Shown here: piece after piece, positions 1 through 5,207 of the stretch | Layout: every line of letters begins with the position of its first letter | Numbering within the stretch: position 1 is the stretch's first letter | From: Globobulimina sp. | Taxonomy: Eukaryota > Foraminifera > Rotaliida | Reading direction: 5' to 3' | NCBI GenBank assembly: GCA_003354225.1 | Contig: PIVH01000672.1 | Location: 1-5,207 of the forward strand | DNA: 5,207 bases | Made by a program: the position numbers and the translations under genes | The notes under the pieces: generated by a model | Database searches by the model: none | The model's input: the letters and a program-made list of their open reading frames with translations, nothing else | What the model was told of the DNA's origin: nothing

Positions 1-4
1 TTTT

Positions 5-3000
5 TTAATTGTGCAAAAACACGCTTTTTTTGACATCACCTCCATAATGAAATTGACCATTATAATTTTTACACGATGCCATTAATTTTAATGTTAAATC
101 TTCTTTTATTTTAATTTCAATTTCGTCTCCGAAAACCCATTCAGTTTTAAATTTACTTCCTTTAAATAATTTTTTTAAATGATCACCATCAATCTCTATA
201 ATTTTATGCATTGATATTTTATCACATTCCCCCATTCTTTCTAACAATTTATCGCGTTTATTATAAAATCTTTCAATATGCTTCTTTCTCAAACAAATAA
301 TGTCTGTATTTGACAATAATACTTTTGATGCCACATCTAATGTAAACAAGAATGCTTGTTTTAATTTGTATAACTCAGTATTCTCAATGTCAAATGACGA
401 AATTGCCATTGATTGTTTCTTAAATACACTGTTTAATTGTTTATGAAATAACACTTTTTTAATAAAAATATTTGAATCAATTGACATTTGCTTAATATAA
501 ATTGGTTTATTTTTTCCATTCAAAATAAATTTTATAGATTGTTTATCAGTGAATTGTTGTATCGAGAAGCAAATATTTATTGATTCCGCTTTAAATATAT
601 TTGGTAAATACTGGATGCACAATAATTTAATTTCAAATGGAATATAATTCACTGAAATATCGTTATTTTTTTCAATTTCATTTCGAAAATAGCCACAACT
701 CAAATACTGCAACATATCAAATGGAAATAAATTAAACGTATCACTTTCTATTAAGTTATCATTATCAAAATTTACCTTTTTATCATTGGATATCGTTAAT
801 GTATTATTATATTTTGCCATATTCGACAAACATAATTTATTATATTTTTCTATATTTATTTGTTTGGCAATATTTAAATCTTTTAATGTACATATTTCGA
901 CATCGTTGACGTTAAAATATTTTATTCCAATTGACATATAAACATGAAATATGGTCAGATTTTTTATTTGCTCCAAATCAAAGCGATATCTCCATAATAA
1001 ACCCGAATTTGTTTCAAATGATATTTGAGCATAGTGATATAATTCCGGTATAAAACAATTAATTGAAAGCAGAATATTTTTCAAATATACCGGAATGTTT
1101 TTGCATTCTAAATCAATATAAAACATATTAAATGTGTGTTTGTAAAATTTAACCTCAACTTGCATTTCTTCAATATCATCAACAAAAGGATCGAATATTG
1201 GTATTATTTTACATTTTACTGTTTCCCCATTAACAGGTTGTCCATCAAGTAATTGTTTTAACTTATTCTCGCCTTTCGATGTAAACTCAGTTTCATGCGA
1301 ATATCTTGTTTGTCCGTCAATTTCTCTCTTTCTATAAAATTTATTCATCAATTCGTTATAATATATTTTATAATTATTTGATATTTGTTTAATATCATAA
1401 TTATTATTTGGATTTAAATTAATTATTGCACCATTTTTATCTCTGCTTTTAATATTTTTTAATTGCACAAATATTTCTATTTCCACTTGTTTTAATCCGT
1501 TTAATTTGGCAGAATCAAAGAAATAATCAGTTACGTTCGCATTGCCTTTGATACGTTCAATACAATTATGATACTGTTCAATTTGCGGGAAAAATAAAAA
1601 TATTTCCAAATCGAAATCGAGATTAATATAAAACGGAATGTTTTTAACAAAAATACACAATCGAACTTTATCATTATCTTCGCCGTTCTGAATGCCAAAA
1701 TAAATAATAATTTCATCGCATTCATCTTTGATATCACCTTTAATTTTTGTATTTAAATGCAATGAGTGATTATCAAATAATGCAATATTTCCTTTCCAAA
1801 ATGATTCCAATAAACTGTCTTTTAATATTAATTCATGTTTGTGCCTGGTTTCGTCATTTTGCGCCATATTTTTTATTTTTTCCCGTTGAGATTCCAATTG
1901 CTTTTTTTGTAAAATTACATCGTTGATAGTTTTTAATTCGAGACCATTTTTTCCAAAAACCTTTGTTACCTTAAACATGAATTCTCCATTAATTGCTGCT
2001 CGAAATGAAGCATTTTTATTCATCAAAGAACAATCAAATATATTTGATAATATATATCCAATCGCAATTCGTGTGTCATTCGTAACTTTCTCATAAATCA
2101 ATGTTTGTGAGTTGAAAATATGTAATTCAAATTCTATGTTTTTAACGTAATCCGGCAGTGATTTTATCATAATTCTAATTTCAAATAATTTATTTTTTTG
2201 CAATTCGTAGGTTGGATAAAATATTAATTTATAATTTGTAATGTCAGATAATTCAGATTCATTTGCAATTTTCGATTCAAACTCTTGACCATAAATCATT
2301 TTATTTTGCCAAAATGACATTGCTTTTTCGTTTTCAATTCGAAACGTTCTCCAATTTGTGCGAATATCATTTGGATAATCATTTTTTAATTGTTTCAGTT
2401 GTTTATAATATCGTTCTTCATGTATTATTTCTGCAGCTTTATAATCTTCATTTGTTTCTATAGCATTACCATTATAATCCTTCATCTTTTTTATTTTTAT
2501 CCCATATTCAAATGTAAGCTCAATATCTTGTAAATTCGCATTGCTGTCCAATTTGAAAATATTGTCGAAATCCCATTTTTGCCCATATCGAACTTGTATG
2601 GTTGCTGATGAACATTTAAAAAAACCTATTCGCGGAATAAATAATATTAAATCAAAATTAATTTCTTTTATACACGACGGTTTGGGGAACGTATGCAGTG
2701 TAAATGTAGTTTTTTTACTTTTTTTATCAAATGCAACGCGCGAATACCATGCAGTTACAATATCATCTAATTTGCCATTATTGTTCCAAACACACTCAAA
2801 ATCATCACTTAACACAGATTCTGCATCTCTGAGTATTTTTATTTCATTCTTTTTGATTTCCTGTTGACAGATAAATATATTTTGTTTGATTGTTTCCCGC
2901 AACGCATCATATAATTTCTTATAAAAATACTTTCCATTTTCCAGACAATTATTTGATTTCCATTCTAATATTTTCTTCTGATATTTATTGACGTTATTTG

Positions 3001-3970
3001 CAAAAATATACAATTTATTTAAAAATAAATCATTTGTTTCTTTTTCTTCATTGGCGTTTGTTTTCGTTGACAATAAAAGTTGAAATTTATCATACAAATG
3101 CTGCGCAATTCGCTCTTCAACATTGATATTTTTATAATCATGTTTCAATTTTACTGCACATTCGTCACAAAAATAATGGCCATTGGACCAGAATTCACAT
3201 AGTTTCCGATTGACGCACACATGTAATATCTGATAGGTTGCTATTTGTTTAAAACAATGATCGCAATGCAATAATTTTTTGGTGGTCAACGTGCATGGCG
3301 TCAATACATGGCCACAATAACAAACACATAAATGCGGCTCCATCCGTTTATAAATAGCACGTTTTCGTTTGTTAATAAATGTTTTATCGACCTCAGTTAA
3401 AAGATGATTCCATAGTGATATTAATGAGTTGTTACCGCAGTATCTGTTCGTTAACGAAAATAAATTTGCTGAATCAAAATCGTTATTTGATTCCATTTTC
3501 GACAGCGTATTATCCATTGTATTAAATTGATGGGTGACAAAAATCATTATATTTGGATTGTACTCAACAGATATTCGATCAATCATTGTTTGAATCATGT
3601 GTATCATCGGAATTGTATCATTTTCTTCAGGCGCTGGAATGTGCGAACAAGCTGTCATTAATGACATTAATTCTTTGCAGTTGTAACATACAATAAAAGT
3701 GCTGTCTTGCTTATGATATTTTGAATAATAATTCATTTCACATTCATACATTATTGGTGCTGTAATGACGGTATAATCTTTGCCACAGCCACAACAATTA
3801 AATGATGTATCGCCATAACTGTCACACAGCAACATTTCAATCATTTGATTACCGCAAATGCAATATATTTCATCGCTAACTTTGTCAGTCATTTTCTCGG
3901 AGATTACTTGTCGAAGTTGTTTGAATTTGGCAGCATATGCCCAATATTTATCAAATTGTTTCGAATTCAT
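5..3970 (-). CDS. Giant zinc-module protein with five ~173-residue repeats, function unknown
   Basis: I do not recognise this 1321-residue protein. The ORF is intact from ATG (CAT at 3968-3970) to TAA (TTA at 5-7), and an in-frame TAA lies shortly upstream of the ATG. Zinc module 1 has C37xC39, C59xxC62, C77 and C95xxC98. Module 2 has C217xC219, C236xxC239, C252 and C268xxC271, with H250 and H265 nearby. This spacing suggests a treble-clef fold of the RING/ZZ/C1 type, but no family can be named. Helix-rich linkers follow each module (about 110-210 and 280-385). From about 400 to 1200 come five diverged repeats with alternating hydrophobic residues (beta-rich), joined by charged helical linkers; residues 683-722 may form a coiled coil. 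No signal peptide or clear membrane helix is visible, so a cytoplasmic or nuclear scaffold is inferred. The general layout recalls TRAF-like proteins (zinc modules, helix, beta domain), but I see no diagnostic MATH motif. The start overlaps the upstream ORF by 20 bases. Confidence 0.88.
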   Translation of the reverse strand: MNSKQFDKYWAYAAKFKQLRQVISEKMTDKVSDEIYCICGNQMIEMLLCDSYGDTSFNCCGCGKDYTVITAPIMYECEMNYYSKYHKQDSTFIVCYNCKELMSLMTACSHIPAPEENDTIPMIHMIQTMIDRISVEYNPNIMIFVTHQFNTMDNTLSKMESNNDFDSANLFSLTNRYCGNNSLISLWNHLLTEVDKTFINKRKRAIYKRMEPHLCVCYCGHVLTPCTLTTKKLLHCDHCFKQIATYQILHVCVNRKLCEFWSNGHYFCDECAVKLKHDYKNINVEERIAQHLYDKFQLLLSTKTNANEEKETNDLFLNKLYIFANNVNKYQKKILEWKSNNCLENGKYFYKKLYDALRETIKQNIFICQQEIKKNEIKILRDAESVLSDDFECVWNNNGKLDDIVTAWYSRVAFDKKSKKTTFTLHTFPKPSCIKEINFDLILFIPRIGFFKCSSATIQVRYGQKWDFDNIFKLDSNANLQDIELTFEYGIKIKKMKDYNGNAIETNEDYKAAEIIHEERYYKQLKQLKNDYPNDIRTNWRTFRIENEKAMSFWQNKMIYGQEFESKIANESELSDITNYKLIFYPTYELQKNKLFEIRIMIKSLPDYVKNIEFELHIFNSQTLIYEKVTNDTRIAIGYILSNIFDCSLMNKNASFRAAINGEFMFKVTKVFGKNGLELKTINDVILQKKQLESQREKIKNMAQNDETRHKHELILKDSLLESFWKGNIALFDNHSLHLNTKIKGDIKDECDEIIIYFGIQNGEDNDKVRLCIFVKNIPFYINLDFDLEIFLFFPQIEQYHNCIERIKGNANVTDYFFDSAKLNGLKQVEIEIFVQLKNIKSRDKNGAIINLNPNNNYDIKQISNNYKIYYNELMNKFYRKREIDGQTRYSHETEFTSKGENKLKQLLDGQPVNGETVKCKIIPIFDPFVDDIEEMQVEVKFYKHTFNMFYIDLECKNIPVYLKNILLSINCFIPELYHYAQISFETNSGLLWRYRFDLEQIKNLTIFHVYMSIGIKYFNVNDVEICTLKDLNIAKQINIEKYNKLCLSNMAKYNNTLTISNDKKVNFDNDNLIESDTFNLFPFDMLQYLSCGYFRNEIEKNNDISVNYIPFEIKLLCIQYLPNIFKAESINICFSIQQFTDKQSIKFILNGKNKPIYIKQMSIDSNIFIKKVLFHKQLNSVFKKQSMAISSFDIENTELYKLKQAFLFTLDVASKVLLSNTDIICLRKKHIERFYNKRDKLLERMGECDKISMHKIIEIDGDHLKKLFKGSKFKTEWVFGDEIEIKIKEDLTLKLMASCKNYNGQFHYGGDVKKSVFLHN
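371..2767 (-). repeat. Five-copy diverged protein repeat (~173 residues per unit)
   Basis: This is a protein-level repeat inside the 1321-residue ORF (about residues 402-1200). Each copy has the core pattern: alternating hydrophobics, often Lys, x, hydrophobic, Pro, x, Tyr/aromatic, hydrophobic, Lys/Asn, then four alternating hydrophobics ending in Phe. Examples are LPDYVKNIEFEL (605-616), IPFYINLDFDL (778-788) and IPVYLKNILLSI (959-970). The conserved prolines are P431, P606, P779, P960 and P1123, spaced 175, 173, 181 and 163 residues. The core motifs lie at 2627-2710, 2108-2188, 1580-1663, 1040-1126 and 551-637. Copies 1-3 also end in an Asn-Gly turn (N500-G501, N675-G676, N846-G847), with N1022-D1023 at the same place in copy 4; a helical linker follows each. 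Copy 5 is the most diverged. No repeat is visible at DNA level, so the duplications are old. The fold is inferred to be a beta-sandwich or similar. Confidence 0.72.
3158..3328 (-). other. Zinc-binding module 2 of the 1321-residue protein
   Basis: Residues 215-271 carry C215, C217, C219, C236, C239, C252, C258, H265, C268 and C271. The arrangement CxCGH, x(14), CDHC, x(12), C, x(15), CDEC is the clearest of the three modules in the window. Paired CxxC knuckles flanking a single Cys and nearby His residues fit a treble-clef or cross-brace site binding one or two zinc ions. Such modules usually mediate protein, lipid or ubiquitin-pathway contacts; which applies here cannot be told from sequence alone. 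Confidence 0.65.
3677..3862 (-). other. Zinc-binding module 1 of the 1321-residue protein
   Basis: Residues 37-98 show C37xC39G, C59-C60-x-C62, a Y-x-C at 75-77, H86 and C95xxC98. The order and spacing match module 2 of this protein and the module at the N-terminus of the 233-residue ORF, although the last part here has Tyr/Lys residues where the others have Gly and His. Zinc binding is inferred from the cysteine pattern. Confidence 0.55.
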
Positions 3971-4652
3971 TGATTTTACTATTTATATATGCAATGTATG
4001 TGAAATAAATTAGAGAAATATACAGAACAAAACAACAAAAAACTAAACATCGGTGAATAAAATATATTTGAAATGTAACGATTTTTTTAAGTTTAGTTAA
4101 TTGTTCGGTGTTGTCAGGATTTGTTTGATGTATTCTATTTGATAACATATTATATCGTTGTTTGAAAAATAATATACTTTCAACCAAGCCATTTATTCGT
4201 TTTTTCAATTCATTCGTGTGATCATCAGAAAGTAACAATTTTTTGTCAGCTTGAGATGTAAGTTGCGATATTATTCGTACGTTTTGTAATAAAAATGCGT
4301 TGTTTGTATCGATGTCGTTGGCTGAATGACGAGTTATTTTGTTGTATGTTATTGTATTTGAAATTCTTTGGTATAATAATTCGCCATGTTTAGGTTTATT
4401 GCTTTGTTTTGATTCTTGATTAAATATTATTATTGCACATTTACCGCAAAACCCATAACCGGATGGATGATGCTTGACATTCTGTAATGAATCGCATGCA
4501 TACATCACCTCATTCTTATTGTAACTGTTGGTGCAAACAGTACAAGTCACTGATATTGATGATTGATATCGAATGCAAAGTTCTGAAGCTGGTATGCAAA
4601 TTAATAATTTGCCACATACACAATCAAACTCCATAACTTGTTTGGTTTGCAT
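3951..4652 (-). CDS. Zinc-module protein with hydrophobic C-terminus, or 5' exon of the long gene
   Basis: This is an unrecognised 233-residue ORF from ATG (CAT at 4650-4652) to TGA (TCA at 3951-3953). An in-frame TAG at 4668-4670 blocks extension upstream. The N-terminal zinc module has C11xC13G, C37xxC40, Y51-x-C53, H61-H62, a Gly-Tyr-Gly turn and C69xxC72, with the same order as both modules of the downstream protein. Residues 85-190 look helical and charged, like the linkers after those modules. Residues 202-223 are strongly hydrophobic and could be a C-terminal membrane anchor. That stretch falls exactly in the very AT-rich segment before the next ATG, so it may instead be translated intron. 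Two readings stand: a separate, possibly tail-anchored paralogue, or the first exon of one ~1500-residue protein with three zinc modules. A real coding region here is fairly sure; the last ~30 codons are not. Confidence 0.75.
   Translation of the reverse strand: MQTKQVMEFDCVCGKLLICIPASELCIRYQSSISVTCTVCTNSYNKNEVMYACDSLQNVKHHPSGYGFCGKCAIIIFNQESKQSNKPKHGELLYQRISNTITYNKITRHSANDIDTNNAFLLQNVRIISQLTSQADKKLLLSDDHTNELKKRINGLVESILFFKQRYNMLSNRIHQTNPDNTEQLTKLKKIVTFQIYFIHRCLVFCCFVLYISLIYFTYIAYINSKINEFETI
3979..4048 (-). other. Candidate 70-nt GT-AG intron joining the two minus-strand ORFs
   Basis: On the minus strand a GTTTAG donor begins at 4048 and an AAATAG acceptor ends at 3979. Between them the sequence is T-rich, with a CTAAT branch-point-like pentamer at 4009-4013. 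Removing these 70 nt leaves the 233-residue frame with one base, which pairs with the TA after the acceptor and continues in frame through Lys-Ser into the ATG of the 1321-residue ORF. The splice would also remove the hydrophobic tail of the first ORF. This is inference from motifs and phase only; such motifs are easily found by chance in AT-rich DNA. Confidence 0.28.
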
Positions 4653-4659
4653 TGTGTTG

Positions 4660-4732
4660 AATAAATGCTATCAGTAAAGATTGAAAAAAAACCTCAACCT
4701 CCTTGGAGTTTTGCGCAAATAAATGCTATCAG
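4660..4732. repeat. 15-bp direct repeat pair in the divergent spacer
   Basis: AATAAATGCTATCAG occurs at 4660-4674 and again, identically, at 4718-4732, with starts 58 bp apart. The first copy begins 8 bp upstream of the ATG of the minus-strand 233-residue ORF. Between the copies are an A-tract (4684-4691), a doubled AACCTC (4690-4701) and the palindrome TTGCGCAA (4711-4718) touching the second copy. It may be a regulatory element for the divergent genes or the trace of a small duplication; nothing shows which. Confidence 0.6.
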
Positions 4733-4787
4733 AAAACTTTACGTTACCATCGACCATTTCAGGAAGCAAAAAGTCACTTTGAAATGA
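4665..4787 (+). CDS. Possible 40-codon small ORF upstream of the stalk-protein gene
   Basis: An ATG at 4665, inside the first copy of the 15-bp repeat, opens a 40-codon frame ending at TGA 4785-4787. The TGA overlaps the ATG at 4784 and lies 4 bases before the ATG at 4792. The predicted peptide is basic and of mixed composition (it includes KPQPPWSFAQ) and has no cysteine, signal peptide or membrane helix. It could be an upstream ORF controlling the next gene, a remnant of that gene's former N-terminus in another frame, or chance. It is unlike anything I recognise, and its length gives little statistical support. Confidence 0.22.
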   Translation: MLSVKIEKKPQPPWSFAQINAIRKLYVTIDHFRKQKVTLK

Positions 4788-5092
4788 GTGTATGCTACGG
4801 TTCTATATGCTGTTGGTGCTGCTGCTGTTATATTAAAGCACCAACCAAACGGCCATCGACAGCTCCAACAGCAGCACCAACCAGCGCGCCATCAACAGCT
4901 CCAACCATATCCCCTACCAACTCACCATCAAAATCAGCTTCTGATCATTATTTTGATTATGCATTTTATGGAATTGGATGTGTTGTTGCTGTTTTGCTCA
5001 TATTTGCAATTTTAGCATTCTTATTTAATAAAAAATTGTTTCCAAAATTCACAGGATTTAATGTAGTCGATAACGCAAAATGGATGGCTTGA
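4784..5092 (+). CDS. Pro-Thr-rich stalk membrane protein, probably frameshifted
   Basis: Read from the first ATG of the frame (4784), this gives 102 codons ending at TGA 5090-5092 directly followed by TAA. The frame is open back to 4685, but only non-ATG starts lie there. It encodes a short Cys-rich start, a Pro-Thr-Ala-Ser stalk (DNA 4838-4936), a short acidic/aromatic spacer, a membrane helix (about 4961-5026, core CVVAVLLIFAILAF) and a basic segment with KKLFPKF after it. This fits a surface or secretory-pathway protein with an extracytoplasmic, possibly O-glycosylated stalk; PT-rich stalks of this kind occur in many protist surface proteins. The Cys-rich start (WCCCC) is suspect: the same bases read one frame over give a classic Leu-rich signal peptide. 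The end is also suspect, because a protein-like frame continues one frame over to the window edge. Family and function are unknown. Confidence 0.62.
   Translation: MSVCYGSICCWCCCCYIKAPTKRPSTAPTAAPTSAPSTAPTISPTNSPSKSASDHYFDYAFYGIGCVVAVLLIFAILAFLFNKKLFPKFTGFNVVDNAKWMA
4792..4836 (+). pseudogene. Out-of-frame Leu-rich signal peptide of the stalk-protein gene
   Basis: Frame 1 from ATG 4792 encodes MLRFYMLLVLLLLY and then TAA at 4834-4836. A short basic start followed by an unbroken Leu-rich core is what a signal peptide looks like, and a stalk-plus-membrane-helix protein would need one. The stalk begins just after, at 4838, but in frame 2. One extra base in the A/T stretch 4831-4837 would explain the break. 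The frame 3 reading (Ala/Val-rich, GTG start at 4788) is a weaker alternative. Confidence 0.42.
4853..4924 (+). repeat. Two 36-bp (12-codon) imperfect tandem repeats in the Pro-Thr stalk
   Basis: Two units, 4853-4888 and 4889-4924, encode PSTAPTAAPTSA and PSTAPTISPTNS. A third unit starts (PSKS) and breaks off. Each unit contains the four-residue subperiod typical of PT stalks. The first 17 bases of the units differ at one position, while the second halves have diverged. The segment is visibly richer in G and C than the rest of the window because of its Pro, Ala and Thr codons. Length variation between strains would be expected. Confidence 0.7.
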
Positions 5093-5207
5093 TAATTTTT
5101 GCGCTCCAACTTTGGGATTTTTTTTCCGATATTAATTTAGCATTTGAGATTTGGGCAATACCTGATTTATTTAACAAACCATTAATATTTTATGCTGCCA
5201 TTGGAAG
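5080..5207 (+). CDS. Hydrophobic continuation of the stalk-protein gene, partial at window edge
   Basis: Frame 1 is open from ATG 5080 to the last base of the window (42 codons, no stop), overlapping the end of the frame 2 ORF by 13 bases. The peptide contains LIIFALQLWDFFSDINLAF followed by a second hydrophobic stretch (PLIFYAAIG), so it looks like membrane segments of a multi-pass protein with a charged SD pair inside. The frame 2 ORF ends Lys-Trp-Met-Ala just where this hydrophobic run begins. One missing T in the GGCTTGATAA context would fuse them without a gap. I therefore read it as the same gene after a frameshift; a separate overlapping gene starting at 5080 is the alternative. Family is unrecognised. 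Confidence 0.5.
   Translation, partial: MDGLIIFALQLWDFFSDINLAFEIWAIPDLFNKPLIFYAAIG

Noticed and set aside
1531-1737. Minus-strand 68-codon ORF in another frame
   Set aside because: It lies inside the third repeat of the long protein, whose pattern is conserved in the main frame.
2263-2463. Plus-strand 66-codon ORF
   Set aside because: It lies wholly opposite the intact 1321-residue ORF, has Leu/Phe-rich composition typical of the complement of Lys/Asn-rich coding DNA, and shows no motif.
2541-2867. Plus-strand 108-codon ORF
   Set aside because: It is antisense to the first repeat of the long protein; the frame is open only as a shadow and shows no domain signal.
3145-3152. AAAATTGA on the minus strand, matching the mimivirus early-promoter octamer
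   Set aside because: It sits in the middle of the long coding region, not upstream of a start; the nearest spacer match (AAGATTGA near 4677-4684) has a mismatch. Chance is likely in AT-rich DNA.
4790-4838. 49-nt GT-AG intron (GTATGC...TTAAAG) before the stalk
   Set aside because: The only upstream frame with the right phase is blocked by TGA at 4780-4782, so splicing does not give a better protein.
4788-5015. Frame 3 reading of the stalk region (Gln/His-rich)
   Set aside because: It starts at GTG and turns the regular PT repeat into Gln/His/Pro-rich sequence; the frame 2 stalk followed by a membrane helix is far more protein-like.
4785-5092. TGA read as a sense codon (alternative genetic code) to join the frames
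   Set aside because: TGA at 5090-5092 is followed immediately by TAA, and the minus-strand ORF also ends at TGA; frame changes, not stop reassignment, are needed.
1-5207. tRNA, rRNA, CRISPR array, insertion sequence or attachment site
   Set aside because: No cloverleaf, array of spaced repeats, transposase frame or terminal inverted repeat was seen on either strand.

Overview
The window is strongly AT-rich and gene-dense, and all recognisable genes are protein-coding. I see no bacterial hallmarks: no ribosome binding sites ahead of the starts, no operon of familiar enzymes, no RNA genes and no CRISPR. The proteins look eukaryotic, or like those of a large DNA virus infecting protists. They include treble-clef-like Cys/His modules, a very long multi-repeat protein, and a surface protein with a Pro-Thr-rich stalk and a membrane helix. 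My best guess is a protist nuclear genome. A giant virus cannot be excluded, because a 4-kb open frame has no visible intron and two reading frames overlap by 20 bases. No protein here is identified by name.

Layout. Positions 5-3970 (minus) hold one intact 1321-residue ORF. It has two N-terminal zinc modules (about residues 37-98 and 217-271), helical linkers, and then five diverged copies of an approximately 173-residue unit. The copies share a motif around a conserved proline (P431, P606, P779, P960, P1123). Positions 3951-4652 (minus) hold a 233-residue ORF with a third zinc module of the same spacing, a helical segment and a hydrophobic C-terminus. It overlaps the start of the long ORF out of frame. 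The two may be neighbouring genes, or exons of one gene joined by a short intron (candidate 3979-4048).

Positions 4653-4783 are a short divergent spacer with a 15-bp direct repeat and a possible 40-codon ORF. From about 4784 to the window end, on the plus strand, lies a membrane-protein gene that seems broken. A Leu-rich signal-like peptide, a Pro-Thr stalk plus membrane helix, and a further hydrophobic stretch lie in frames 1, 2 and 1. This fits two single-base shifts, at about 4831-4838 and 5087-5091. The gene runs off the right edge.

How the genes work together is not evident. The minus-strand protein(s) look like intracellular zinc-module/beta-repeat scaffolds, whereas the plus-strand gene looks like a surface or endomembrane protein. 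Their divergent arrangement over about 130 bases could mean shared regulation, but no promoter motif was identified.
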